DNA from: Cardiocondyla obscurior
Lineage: Eukaryota > Arthropoda > Insecta > Hymenoptera > Formicidae
DNA: 64,000 bases
Reading direction: 5' to 3'
Assembly (NCBI RefSeq): GCF_019399895.1
Contig: NC_091866.1
Location: 1,781,501-1,845,500 of the forward strand
The notes under the pieces: generated by a model
The model's database searches: none
What the model was told of the DNA's origin: nothing
Seen by the model: the letters and a program-made list of their open reading frames with translations, nothing else
Program-made: the position numbers and the translations under genes
Part shown: piece by piece, positions 10,296 to 24,491 of the stretch
Position numbering within the stretch: position 1 is the stretch's first letter
Layout of the letters: every line of letters starts with the position of its first letter

Positions 10296-12901
10296 ATTGA
10301 ATATTCTGTACGTATATTTTATTAAATTTCCGATTTACGTCATAAATTTTTTTTTGCACAGTTAGAAAAGAAAGTAATTAAAGCGTGTAGCAAAAAGTAG
10401 CTTACAAATCTAAAAGTAACTTGAAAAGCTAAAAGATCGACTTAAGTATAATTTTACTGTGCTTTGTGAATTCATTATACTCTGAATAGATTTTGTATAA
10501 CTTGTAGCTTGGTTTCTTTTCTTGCCAAAGGTTCCGTAACCGGCGGATTTTTTTTTTTTCCTTCTTTTTTGCAAAATTTATGGAGGTGGTTCGTGTTCCT
10601 TCTCCGGCAAGCGCTTGGAATCGTTTTAAGAGCAACTGACAAAACCTCTTGAAAGCACGCCGCTACTTCATCTTCGGCTTTTAGGGCGACGAGTAGTTAA
10701 AGCCAAACAGGACAATGACAACAGCGGCGTGACGGCGATAAGGATAAAGCGGTGTCGGTGGAGCGCGTAATAATGCATTAATCGCGCGCGCATGTTGGGT
10801 CATTATCGCATACTCCACGGCCATGGCATCACGTCGAAAATCCTTGTCTGAGATTATTTCAGCAAAAAGGTAAAGCTCGCTTTGCGCGGCATACTTGGCG
10901 CTCATCTATCATTCCCCTAGACTGCCAGAGAGCGACGTGGCACATTGCAAATGAGTGGATGGTCCCCCGGGCGTCACGACAATTATATTCTTACATATCT
11001 CGCCCTTTGACCTTTACTTCTCGCTCCATTAAACGGCCGGAATTATATTTCGACGGAATAAAATAGATACCGTGAAATGAAACAATGGTGCTTAACGATA
11101 CGATATCGAGTGTTATTTCGCTTGAATCGCGATCGATAAACCTGTTATAAAAAAAAAGAAAAAAAAAAATTATTTTTTGCTTCGTGAAAAAATTGTTTGA
11201 CCAAAAAAGGGCGTGGGGACCGCGCACGTAATAACTTTATGCTCAATTATGCCTCGCATGTAATTTTTTTTACTGCAACACGCGCGCGGCATACGCGGCG
11301 AGATGAAAGCAGCGGCTCGACACTCGATATGAAAACGCATTTGGATGTATATTTTGCAATATCTTTCGTGATAAATCAACTGATCGCATGTGTAACAGCG
11401 GACGTCACACGCGCGAAAAACATCGCATTGCAACGACAGATGTTACGGCGAGCAACCCTTTGTTTTGCGACTCCGCGAGCACGATGCACATCGACGCGGA
11501 CTTTTGTCTCTGCGGCTCGTCACACTTTCGCGGATTAAACATTCACACGTGCATTATGTCACGCGCGCGTATAATCGCGCATCATACGAGCAATCTCAAA
11601 CGAAGAGGCGCGCCTTCCGCGCTTAATGAGATTAGCTCATCTCCGGCAAATATATTATGCCAAACGTGATATAATTTGGATTCAATTCCAACGTTTATCT
11701 CTTGTAGCATTTAATCCATTAATAATACGTCGGTGTAACTACATGCATTAATGAAGAATCATTTCTCGGCGGTGTGAGAATAAAAAAAAGTTAATAATTA
11801 CCGTACATAGCAGACTACGGATATCACTTTTACAATACAACGGACTTGTGCATAAATGAAACATCCTTCGTTCACGAGTAAAGCTTTATCAATTGACAGG
11901 AAACGCTTTCACTATTTTTTAATGTGTCAGTTATAGTTTTTAATAATTATTCTACGTTGGAGAATCCATTGCAATTATTAATTTGTAAATTAATTCTTAT
12001 ACAGAGTTAAAGTGTTGTGAATAAATTATATCAAATTGTTAATATAAAAGAGAGATCTTTAACTAAAAATAATCGGTTTCGACGCCTTGCTTTTTCACGA
12101 CAATTACAATTGGAAAGTGTTTTGTACGAAATTACGCGGAGGAAAATTTCGCCTTTTTATATTTCTGAATCGGCATTATTCTCGCCGCGTTTATATTTCG
12201 TGTTTTCACACGACGGCAAACAATGAGTGCAGACTGTTGCAAATAAAACGCATTGCGTCGAGCTGTGCAGTCAGATGCGTTTTCCGAACGCGATCCACGT
12301 ACCGGTTCATGACTAAACAGACTTTAATTGCGGGAAATCACTGTAATCACGAAACGCTGACGCAAGCTGGGCTTTTTTTTCTCTCTTCCGTCCCTTCCGT
12401 GCTGTCGTCGCTTTGTGACAGCGAATACATCTAAATAAAACCCGAAAGTAATTACTATTTTCCCAAAAACGAACTATACGGCAATTATTTATATTGATGC
12501 AGTGATACAGAATTAATCGTAGCAATATTTAGCTTAATTTTATTAAAGTATTAAGGTCGAGAAATTAAACAAAGTGATAATATAATTATAAATATAATTT
12601 GTCATGTATAATACATCAAACCTCGCGTCAGTTGACTTAAATCACTACCTTGATTCGTCGGTGACGGCTGACTCTTATCAGTATCTCAATTAATGTCGGC
12701 GATAATGGCATTGCGTTTAAGGATTTCTTGAAACTAAAAAGAAACTTTAAATTTGTCGCCAACCAAAACCCGACGTCAGTGCCGCCTACAGATATTCGAG
12801 GTACTGATGGGAGTCGACCGCCACCGGTAAATCGAGATAGTGACGTGACCAGCTACTTGAGAGGTTATATTTCTATACGGAATAGTATTTAAAGAAAAAA
12901 A
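10296..12901. other. Non-coding spacer after the single-exon coiled-coil gene
   Basis: AT-rich with CpG-richer patches (about 10680-10980 and 11200-11640). There is no AATAAA close to the stop at 10295; only ATTAAA at 10321 could serve as poly(A) signal. Short frames at 11197-11538 and 11388-11669 follow GC-rich sequence and have no protein-like composition. No gene seen. Confidence 0.5.
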
Positions 12902-13475
12902 ATGGATATTTTGAAAGGAAATCTGACAAGGAACGGAGAGACGACGAAGGAGCGGAGAACGTATTTTTCAGTGAGTCTCTTTTTCGAGAAAATCTCTGAC
13001 GAAAATGTCAGCGTTATATTTTCTTCTTAACCTCTCTCCGTTGCGTTGTGACTGCTCCATTTGCAATGCGACCAATTAATATAACGTAAAATTTGTATTT
13101 TTTACTTTACATATAACGTAATTATTAATTTTGTGAACTTTACATTTATTTTAATATTTGTTTTTGTAGATTTCTGGCGAGTGCAAAGTTATGAAGGTAA
13201 TCAAGGAAGTACAACAAAATGGATTGAAACATAATGACTACCAGCAGTGTCACGGTTACTGTTTCAGGAGGCTTGAAAAACTTCAAGAGTTAAAATTTAC
13301 AGAATGACAGGTGCCATTACAAGACAAAAGATGTTACTTAGCTATGGTCAGCAAGTGCAAGTTCCTGCAAGTATTCTTCATGATGACTGAGCATGCCTAA
13401 AGCTATGAGATACAGCTGAACTGGGAATCTAAAACAGCAAAGAATTTTTTTTTGGAATCCAAGCTTAAGAATGTA
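12902..13475 (+). pseudogene. SRP68: Decayed SRP68 N-terminal copy
   Basis: SRP68 is the 68-kDa subunit of the signal recognition particle that binds the 7SL RNA. From 13170 the frame reads VMKVIKEVQQNGLKHNDYQ followed by a GYCFRR motif, a clear match to the conserved SRP68 N-terminus (ILQIIKEAQQQHGLRHGDYQ, then GYCSRR). It hits a TGA at about 13306. After a frame shift it resumes as KFLQVFFMMTEHA, then a stop where SRP68 has the Trp of its ERAWSYAMQL motif, then SYEIQLNWES. Homology fades near 13475. A possible leader exon (12902-12970) ends at a GTGAGT donor and the next piece follows a TAG acceptor in the same phase, so an intron may be retained. That would favour a DNA-level duplicate over a processed copy. 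Non-functional as seen. Confidence 0.75.
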
Positions 13476-13610
13476 ACTGCATTCTTTATAACTGATATTT
13501 ATTAGAGGTACATTTTATAAAAGAGTAACAATTTTCTGCAATATTATTTTTATTTGTGTATAGGTTTATATTTAATTATATGCTTTATATTTTTAAATTT
13601 TTTTAATTTT

Positions 13611-13969
13611 AGATATTGAGTTTACAACATTGGAGGCATGGGGCTGTAGACAATTTCAAACGGATGTGTGATCAATTAAATAACAAACTGATAGCCAGTC
13701 TACAAGTCTGATAACTTAGATGCAGAAAAAGTAAGGTAACATCGTCTTCGATATCAACTTTTTAGTTATGTGGCATAAAAAAAATACGAGATATGGTGTT
13801 ACTACAAACGGCTAGATTGATTATTGCAGATTCAAAGTTGAATCGAGCTTTAGAGAAAACTCTTACCAATCAAGTCAAGATTAATTCGTTAAAAGCGCAT
13901 CTGATAAACTGTAACAATGTTTTATCAATGATACAGGATTATTTAACAAACAAATTAAAAACTGATTAA
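13611..13969 (+). pseudogene. Unidentified ORF relic beside the SRP68 copy
   Basis: Two protein-like pieces follow the SRP68 relic: one of about 31 codons from 13613 (ILSLQHWRHGAVDNFKRMCD) ending in a stop, and one of about 55 codons ending TNKLKTD and a TAA at about 13968. The second contains ADSKLNRALEKTLTNQ. They look like helical coding sequence rather than random frames, but I cannot name the parent gene, and they do not match the parts of SRP68 I know. They may be exons of a different decayed gene. Confidence 0.3.
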
Positions 13970-16089
13970 ACTTTACAAATTTTATATTTTTATCGGTAGT
14001 AAAAATTTATTTATGTTAACTACCTTACACATGTGTTTTTGACTTGAAAATGTTTTTTAGGAATTAAAAAAAGAATGGCAACTCTATAAACGACATCGCT
14101 ATCAACAACGCTGTCTCCTAATTTCGTCAATAATACGTCATGGTGTTACATAAAAGTCAAACGTCGTCAGTTATATAACGCGAGACGTTTGAAACGAAGA
14201 CAACGGACGAATAACGCAACGTGTAAATCGCTGATCGTATAAGCGAAATATTTACACGCTCATGTAACCGGCTCTTACGCGCGCGAACGGCTGCGCCTTG
14301 CCCTCTTCTAGAATGCCACAAGGTAAGAAGCGCCGTTTCGTAACGCGAGAGCACGAGCGTTTCAAAGTCAGCGGGTGCGCTGTAGATAGTCGGCGGCACT
14401 CGTAACAAGAGCCGAGACGCTCAAGGAAACAAAAACAAAAGGCTGAAATCAGATATGGGCAAAAACGTCTCTATTATACAGATATTGCAGAAAATAATGT
14501 ACGTAATTAGACACAAGACGACGAACGAGAGTAAAGGGCTGTTATGAAGGATCATTCTAATAGAAGTGACAAATTTTTTTATTTAGAAGGTAAAATAATC
14601 ATTAATACTGCTAAAATGTTTCGATGTTAAAAATGAAATAACCTCACAGTTAATTACGTGCTTTCGGATTTTAAATGAATTGTGTATAAATTATGAAACC
14701 GTTTCGTAGTTAAACTTTAAACTTTCTAAAAGCGAGGGAAAATTACATATGTATATTTCCTTGTACAATTATTCTTCTATTGTATTGCTGCAGCAAAAGC
14801 AACTATGATTTAATTGTTTAGTTTTCTAGATTCTTAGATATTCACGTATCGTAATGAAACCGAAGAAAGACAATAATGTTGCGAAAACTAATTTGCCTTT
14901 GAAATAATAAGGTATAAAAATTGTAATTTTTAATCTAGGAGTCAGTTAAGTACATCTATATTTCAACGAATCATATTTTTAGGATTTTATTCGTACGTTA
15001 ATTAATTTTTACTTTTAGAATAAAAAAAAACAACATGTATTTCTTCTGTTTTACTAATAATTGGTAAAGAAAAAGAACATTGTCACGTTAAACTTATCAA
15101 ATCAATTTCAGTAAAAACTTATTCGATTGAGAGAAAAAATTATTAACAAATTTTTAGGAAATTTCATGCCTTTTTTCGTTTTTATAATTTAACGATTGTT
15201 TAATTTGGTGCCAGTTTATTTCGAAATCAAATATTTCACGGCAGTGAACGATGTGTCCTCGATGTCTATAACCATCGCTAGAGAATCTACGTGTACGCCA
15301 GCCTTTTTTCGTCCCCCGTACCTTCATTCGAAATATTGGCAATATGTAATTCTTATCTCTTGCCTTCTCCCGCTTCCCTTCTTTCCCTCTCGTAATCCGC
15401 CTTACGTAATGACGGTAATGTAACCAAATGTATGTAACGCTTGCATAAGATAGCCCCTACCCTATCTACACGCCAAGCGGCGACGCGGAGCCGCGGCATA
15501 ATCTATTGTTTGGCAATAGTTATGGTTCGTTGTGTAACGGACTAGTTAACGGAGGCGATCGATAAGTAACGCGGCATTGCGTTGTAGTACAATGTAGTCG
15601 ACGCTGCAGGGGAAGGTACCAAGGAGGGAAGAAAATTAAGAATATAATGGAATCGTTTTCGTGGAAGCAGAATATTTTCCGATTTTCTCAGTAAGAAATA
15701 CCTTAAATATGAAACATTTTTGCATATACGTATTAAGTAATAACAAAGCTTAATAATGTTTTTTTTTTAAACCTTTCAGGATTAATAATTTATGATTGTT
15801 AAGACATTATTTGAAATTATAATTTCATAAGAAATTTCAATGGGTCTTATTGTTAGAGAGAAAGAAAAAGAGAGAGACAGCTAATCGTTAGAAGATCGTG
15901 TCCACGAGTCGTGGTTGTTAGATCCTTATTTTGTCCCGCGAGATCGACAGTTTATTACGACGTAATCAATTTGTGACCCATATTCAACGAAAATTTAATG
16001 AGTTTTTCTTTACTTGAATGAGAATCACGTAATGCTCGCGCAATAACGTTACAGAGACACGATGTAACTTTTCATAACCGTTGAAACGG

Positions 16090-16111
16090 TATATATATAT
16101 ATATATATATA
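16090..16111. repeat. TA microsatellite
   Basis: About 11 TA units followed by acaacatatatcg. Confidence 0.85.
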
Positions 16112-19100
16112 CAACATATATCGTGTGATTATTTTGAAACCGTTTGCGGATAAATAGAGATTCATACATCATTAAATATCTTTCACTTTAAAATAAAAAA
16201 AAATTTAATTAATAATTAATTAATTATTAAATGTACGAAAGCCTAGCAGATATAAATTATAATACTATAAAGATATGTTACACTTTCAAAATATGAATTT
16301 AAAAAGCCTAAAATATCCATAAATAATTAATCAAGTAAGAAATAAGTTAATTATCTTTATTCGCTGTTAAATAACGTTTTCAGCTTCTTCTTTCTTATTA
16401 CATTGTTACTATTTTATGCATTTGCTCGCAAAAATGCGGAACGCACCAATCATCACGATACAATCGCGTAATAATTTGCACGGTACTGTTAACATTAATC
16501 ACATGCGTTGCTAATTTTGTTACATTAAGCAAATTAAAAAGTTAACTGACCGTTCAAAAATGCACGATTAAGATTTATGAATTATGTGCCATACATTTGA
16601 AACGTGAAAACTCCTCAAAATACGTATATTACATTATCGGTTTAATTATATTTTGTGGAATATCTGCTTGAAAAATAACGTGTCCATCATCTCGATACAT
16701 TTATGAGTAGTTAGCCACAATTTAATTAATCGCAATATTTAACACATAGTTACAGCAGTAAATTATAATAGTAATCATTGACAAAATCGAAAAAGCAAGT
16801 TACTTAGATAAAAAATTACATTACCACCAAAGAATTAAAAAAAAAAAAAATATCTGAAAATATTAGTTTGACCTGAGAATATTTTTAGATGGTTTAATGA
16901 AAGACTAAACTAACCCAGTTTATGGTAGTAGAGATCTCATTGTATACGTGTAACTAGGTACACATGTCCGTTTTATCGTCGTTCCAAGTAAGCATTTCGG
17001 AACGTCACGACGTTCGCACGTGTCAACTTCCGTTAGTTTTCAACGATCGCCATTTCCGGTGTTACCTCTAATATTGTTGTAGTGTATAACGCATTGTTTA
17101 GATAGCTGCTTCTTCTTCTTTTTTTTTTTTTTTTTATTTTGCAAACGCGTGAGCATTTTTAAAGTTATTCCCCGTACAAGTGGCTAAATTGTCCGCTGCT
17201 TTGTTCTACTTCCATAACGCATTATTATTGTTTAAAGTGTTACGTCTCCTCGTTAATACAAGCGCCTATTTTTGTGCACTTATGCAACGATTATAAGGTT
17301 CCCAGACTGTGCTTTACTACACGGTATTGTGCAACTATTAACCGGAATGTATTGCGCTTTGCACCATTGCTGTTATTATTATTTCTTTCACAAAAGATGG
17401 AATTGCATCGGTTCAAAAATGTTAGGAGTAATTGTAACGGTCGTTAAACTTTTCTCCATTTTTACGTCGGAAACTATTATAATTAGCGCTAATTATTTGC
17501 CAATATTGATTTTTATATTTTTTTTTATTTTTCACGAATTATTATCAATGATATACGAAGCTAGAGAAATAGCGAGAGCAAGACATTGCACGTGCGTTGT
17601 CGAGCTCCGCATAAAATTACGATGACAATGGTGAAGTTCTCATTAATGAGATTCTCATTAACGAGCGTAACGAACGACGCTCACTTGATTTCGACACTAC
17701 CGCAACCGGATACGCTATTATGACGTAGAACAGACAGAGATTTCCACACATCCGACAAATCGACAACCGATCACATCGCGCTTGAGTCGCGTGAGTCGCG
17801 TGCCGTTAAGTTTTCAGTATCTCTCGATCGCAAAAATAAAAATTAATTAATTAATTAAGTAATCCGGAAAAATTTTATTTTTACAATAATCTACAGGTTG
17901 AAACATAAACCACTATAACGTATTTTGTTACACGAAAAGTTGTTACAAAACTGCCGGATTGCCCGTAAAATCCTGACACAAAAAAAAAAAAAAAACTTTA
18001 ACTTCTTCGTTAACTGTGCAAAACATATTTGACAATGGACTTTTTACCCGACAACTCGTAAATCTCATAGACTAATAGAACTACTATGTCATGGAGTACC
18101 GACTTTGCGGGCGAAAGGGTAATATCATTATTCCTTATCAAGAAACTAACAAAGCGAACTGCGAGAAGATTATCGCATATTATGACGATTTACGGCGAAA
18201 TCCGACGTCGTGCTCGATGCCTCTCATTATGACACTAAAACTCAAAACCGCGCAATACACGACAACGTAAGAGTCGTTAAACGCATTAATGGGTATTGCA
18301 TAACGATCTCACAATCTTACGATCTGTAATATCTTACATAATATCGTGCCGAGTTATATCGCCACGATGTCGCGAATTGGACGAATCTTATATGCCAAAA
18401 AAAAGAAAAAGAAAGACAATCATCTTTATGTGTAAAATAAAATTTATATTGCCTAGGTAATCTATAAAGTATGCGAAAAATCAAGCGTCTTTAAGAAATA
18501 AGACTCGCGCAGTTAATATATCGTCGATTTGATCAATTATATATTAAGATTACGTACAGAGCTTGCAAAATTGGTCGCGTAAATCTGAAATTTCCTCTTA
18601 CAAATGTCACCTAACACATTATTGTTTCCGTGAGCCATTGTATTACGCGTAACTAAGAAAGCCGCCAGGTGTGACTGACAGATAACTACACCGTTTCCGG
18701 CGTAATACCAACGAAATCATTTTCCTTCTCTTTCTCGTACGCTTGCTCGCTTACCGGCGTTTAGTTATATCGCTCTTATTCCCTGTAGGCATCGAAGCTC
18801 ACCTCTACCGATGTCTAATTCGAAGTATTACTCAATACATCGGAGTTACATGACCGGTCGTTCTGTAACAAGGCACTATAACGTCCCTCATTACAAATTC
18901 GTCGAATCGAGCGTGAAACGCAGCGACGTGCCGCAAATATCTACGAGCTCTGCGCATCTTTATATTTTCCCTCCCCCTCCCCGCGGAAACATTATTATAT
19001 AACGTGCACTTGTAAAGTAGACTTTTCGTATCCGTTTCTAGAAATCGACCGAATGAATCATTCAATAAATCTCCTTCAGTTAGATATGATCGCGTACCCG

Positions 19101-20205
19101 GGAGACCGAAATAATCTGAATTTATCGCCAGGCTGCAAGCGCGTTCCCTTTTCTTCTGATATTCGAGGCACTGATAATATCGAGCTTATACAAGCAACGG
19201 GTCTAAGAAAGTCAATTTTGATATTCCTCGAAAACCCTTAGGTTTCATCCCCCTTGGATTCTTTTTATCCCACGCACTTGGCATTCCACGCGCCATACAT
19301 GATTCATTATTAAACGCGTCACGCGTCTTGCGAGATCCGAAGGCTGTAGACGCGCCGAGCTGCAAATTGCAATGACGGGGACGTTGCTCGCGGATGCACG
19401 TCGCCGTTCACTCACCGGTGGACTTAGTCGAGAGATATATCAGTATTTCGACGAAAATCTAGTGAAATATGGGAGAGGGAAAGAAAACGAGCACGCCGTA
19501 AAGCGCAGTGTGCAATCGGGAGCATACGATTTATCAATTTTATTTCGAAACTCGACACTTTGTCGCGAGATGTACATAACGAAACGAAAAGATCAATGTT
19601 AAAGGACTGCAGTAAAAGCTCGTATTAATCGGTTGCGCGGTAAGAATCAACAAAGTTGCGAGGGTTGCAGTGTATTTTATATCTCGGTGTGTTTTACTTT
19701 AGAATTAATTACTTTGAACAGAAGTACCGCAAGAGCGTACGAAGAAGCGGCGCAGATATTAATCGCGCGGGTCGCGTATAATGCACAAGTATAAATCACG
19801 CGTAACTGTAAATGCGTTACGTTACGTGGGAAACGCGTGTAATATGAAGCCTCGGAGGTGTGATAAAAGGTCGCGACGAGCGGGTGGGGGTCAAACAGCC
19901 GATAGATCACTTGTAACTAATTAAATCCTTTCGCCGTTTGACGTGGTCGTCAAGGATAAACCGGCTGGGGCAATGTCCTGAGATATATCCGCATAATGAA
20001 CAGCGATCTAACCTTTCCATTGTATTATTAAGGTCAACGATTGAAAAGTCCAGTAAAAAAAAAAAAAGAAAATTACAAGCATAAAACAGCGAGGGCGACG
20101 TATAATTATATTTTAAATCTTAATCGTTCAGCGATTGCAATATTAAATATTTAAGATAAAAATATTAATATATTTTATTAAACAATCGTTTGAAATGTTT
20201 TATGC

Positions 20206-20238
20206 AAAAAAAAAAAAGAAAGAAAGAAAGAAAAGAAA
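20206..20238. repeat. A run followed by AAAG units
   Basis: Twelve A residues, then gaaagaaagaaagaaaag. Confidence 0.8.
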
Positions 20239-23200
20239 TGTTTTAAGAGATCTCTTTTACTGCGCGAGGTACGCGATTCCTACTTCAAGCTTAATTACGA
20301 AAATTATCAGAATTAGCGTACAACTTCATTGTGCCGTGGCACGTGAATTAGGCAATCATCCGACACTCTCAACGAGGCGTTATAAAACACACCTTAAAGA
20401 CAGACATGAAATAGGAGGGCAGAGCGCGTACAAGGAATAAGAGAGGAGGAATCTCGTAATATGGTAATACTACACGTTCGGTGGGGCATTGACGTTACAT
20501 AATATACACGAGAGTACAAGAGGCACATCGCGCGATACACAAACTGGCTGGCTATCAGAAACCTCGGCAACTATTATGCAACGGAGACGCGGGTAACAAA
20601 GAGCATCATCCCGCTATGCGGCAATCTAATTCGAATTTTACTTTACAATCGCAACAGAGATTTACGAAGCTACTCGTACCGACGATTGACGATTCTAATC
20701 GAAAACGATAATTCTCCGGAATGGGCGAAGCTGCTCGCGAATAAGAAATTGCTTTTGACTCATAAACTTGTTAGTCAAATGAGGTCATCCGTTGATCGAG
20801 GGGCGGAAAGTGATTCACTGATACTTAACGTCGGCTCTGATGTAACTTGAGACGCCGACCGGCGACAATTGCACTCAATTTTACTTGTGCAGCTCTGAAG
20901 TCCGTTTAAACGCGATTTATGGCAATCTATATAAAAAAAAAAACTCCCGCCCAACGATTAGCGAAAGTAGGAAAAGTACAAGTGTGTTACGACAATCAAA
21001 TAAAATTTGCGCGGTGGTTTGAGAATTTCTCATTCGATACGTGTTGATTACTTCGAACGCTTTATTGAAATTTTTTTTTTTTTTTTTTTTGCGTCGACAA
21101 TTATAAGATTCTTTTTAGTGAGAACTTCGTATGAAAACTCGGAATAACATGAAGATGTTTACGCAACGTTTTATTTCTTGTTTGCAATAACTTTAGAATA
21201 CATTATGCAAGATGCATTATATATCAAAATCGTTCAGTTAATCTCTCTCATATCGCGTATATTGTTCAAATGGAGAAAAAGATATTTCTTCCATGTCTTA
21301 AATAATAAGATAAAATTAATTTTTTTTTTTTTTTTTTAATCGACGTTGGCTAGATACTTTCGACGAGTTACGGAGACACAGAGGCGAAGGTGTTCGCTCT
21401 CACGAGAAGTACATCCCGGTAAGTTTCGTAATGCTGATCGCGAGATGCCTCGGTCTGAGGTCGGGTCGATTCGCGCATTGACTCGCGGATAACCATATGC
21501 ATTCGTAAGCAGTTGTAATGCACGGCGGCGAAGCGATTTCGTCACCGCGGTGTCGAGCGTCGACGCTCTACAATAGGAACATGAAAGGTTACGTACCTTC
21601 GGCACTGTGCTGGAAACAGTTATGAAATACAGGGTAACTGCCGCCCGTCGATTCCTCGCCTTCGCACCAACGCCTTGATACGATCGTTTCACTCGCGGTT
21701 ATTTTCCTGAAAGAATACGAGGTCGGATTAGAACGCATTTTCCAAGTAAACGAGTTCAATATGTTATTATCTATCTGTATTTCAAGCGCAAGAGCGACCA
21801 ACGATAACGTTAATGCTACGAATCCTTACCATTAAAAAAAAAAATAAAAAAAAAGGAACTAGCGATACCAGCCAGAAAGGGGTTGGTTTCTTCGCAGGTA
21901 ACATCTGGTAGCCGATTACATATTATTATATACTTTATTGGCGTTTTTAAATAAATGCCAGTCTTATATTATACATTCGCTCCCATCTTAGGAGCGATGT
22001 AAAATGTGTGTATTAGCATGCAACCTCTTTTTTTTTTTTTAAGAGCTATACGTATATCCTTAAACGTATTGCTTCACGCATCGGTAATATTTGAATACCA
22101 GAATAAACGCCAAATTAATTGTACGATGCGACTTTGAGAAACGTCCTATATCTCATAACACTTTCGTTATTTCAAAGCGAAGAAAATTGCGGTACACCAT
22201 CTTTTGTAAAGAGCTGCATTATTACATGTCTTTTATTCCCGAGAGTAAATGACACGCACGTCGGAGTACGAAATATATCGGCGAGGGCCAATGCGTTTCC
22301 AGACCGTCTCTAATTTTACCGTCATGGTCAGGCTGGATTACATAAATTATATGCTCTCGTAAATTTCACGTTTTATGACAGATCGACTTTCGAGTGGAAA
22401 AAAAAAAGGGGGGAGGAGAAAATGAGAGTTTTATATACGTAGATCCCGATACGTTCCACCCTGCGCGCATTCCTTCTCAAATTTTGTTTGCTTGGACAAA
22501 ACCGTGACGTAAGAAGGGCGATTTTTGTACGCCGAAGTCCGTATACATTTTTATTCTTTGCCGCGGTGCCAATACGCGCGATCTTCGTCATGTCGGAATA
22601 GCGATTGCCAGTTAGAACACAGGTGATCGAGATCTCGTGTAATCGAGTCGGTATTCGCGGACGATTCCCAATGCTGGCGAGGTGGAGAAAGGCGGGCTGG
22701 CTCTTTTCGGCTGCGCGTCTGGCCGTGACCCGTTTCGCGTTACATAAGCCAGCGAATTGCCGCAGCTTCAGCCTCGAAGTCACGGTGGCAGACCAACGTC
22801 GGGCGATCCGGACGGGTGGGCTGACGTCGGGTGAACACCCAGACAAGGTCAGATCGAAGCAGGATGCAGCTATGCAGCCCAATGGGATGCGCTACGTTAC
22901 CTCTTCTTTTATTTTATCGCTCGCCTACCGATCGAGAAACAAGTCTTTGTTCGAAGGAAGGACGCGCGAAGGCTGCCAAGAAGTGACCAGGCAAACCAGA
23001 GCGTTACTTGGTTCGCGAGAAATTAATACTAACGAAGGTAAGGGAAATCAACAGCTTCTTTTTTCCATTATTAATAAATAATTAAATATATTACAAATTC
23101 TCGTTCCTTTAAATATAATTTATATGTACATATTATATTCGGGCATATTCAGCGTATGGATAATATCTCTTTTATATATTCCTTTCTTTTTTTAATTTTA

Positions 23201-24460
23201 ATGGTCATTAACATATCGCAGAGTTAAATATTAATTTTGCAGGATAAACGTTAATAAATACATTTTCAGATAACTTTCAAGAGAATAAAAAATATATATA
23301 TATATTTTTTTTTTTAAATTTATAATTATCTTATCTGCTTGATTGAAGCACGCACGTAAGCACGTCAGACTTTTGAACAGTTAATTTTAATTTTTCTTTC
23401 CTTCCTTTAGAAATAAAGTACTCGCGAGTTACTTACGAGACGCTTTGTATTTAAAAAATCGAAATACAGCACGTACTAGATTCACGTCACAGCGTGCAAA
23501 AAAGAAAAAAAAATGTGATTTTGAAACGTGGGAAATATAAAGCATACGTCGTAATGCAGCGAATGTTATAACAGTTTTAATCGTGGCGAGTCGTACGGAT
23601 TTGTCCCGTGGTTCTTTAATCCCGCGGACTTACATAATGCGATCCAATTTAGCCCGTTCCTTCGTCCGTTCTCCGGTATGCTGGAGCAAGCGCGCGCCGT
23701 TTTCGCAATTACGAGGCAATCGCCCGAGAAATCTGCCAGCTCGTAGAACGAAACGCCGTATGGTGTATTAATGACACGCTCTAATAATGTATTATCGCGA
23801 GCGAGCTATCATCTCGATATATTTTCCCGTGCTGCAAGCCCGCGTATCGATTGTGCAGAATCATCACGTTCATTATGCCCGATCATCGCACTGTAAATTA
23901 ATTAGTCGCGCGGGATTAATATATTATTACACATTTTTTTCGAGATCATAAAGTTTCCATTAATTAATTAATAACGTTTAGAATGCACTCGTGATTATTG
24001 TGACGTCCTGCATGTGCCGCAAAGTTGCGAAACGTAACTCCGTAAAATTTATCCAGATAGTACAAATACAAAAAAATTAAAAGTAAAAAGTTTATACAAA
24101 TAGACATACAGACATTATATGTATATAGATTTTACATCTGCCGCACATGCTACATTTCGTTATTTACTTGTGTCCCGTTCATCTTCGTTTTTCTCTATTT
24201 TTAGAATATTCCACCTGGAAGAACCTTATATGGCTCGCAAAACGTTACAAATGTGACGCACAGCATTTTTTTTATCAGCTTACGAAATAGTAATGTAATA
24301 GTATTTTCGCATACAATTACACCGCATTCGTTACAAAAATTCTTTCAGACAAATAATGATATTATAACTTTGTAAAACTCCTTGGCATTAATTGCCTGCC
24401 GCAAGTTATTCGTCAATATTTCTCTCCGTCGAGACAACGTTGGCACGATAGATTTTTCTG

Positions 24461-24491
24461 ATATATATATATATATAATATATATATATAA
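24461..24491. repeat. TA microsatellite
   Basis: TA tract broken once by AA, so it is self-complementary. Confidence 0.85.

Noticed and set aside
17272..17625. 117-codon frame with hydrophobic stretches
   Set aside because: AT-rich sequence, poly-Phe runs from T tracts, no splice partners and no recognisable family.
22605..23081. 158-codon frame
   Set aside because: Overlaps an equally long antisense frame in a CpG-rich patch; composition (Arg, Thr, Ser) follows base content.
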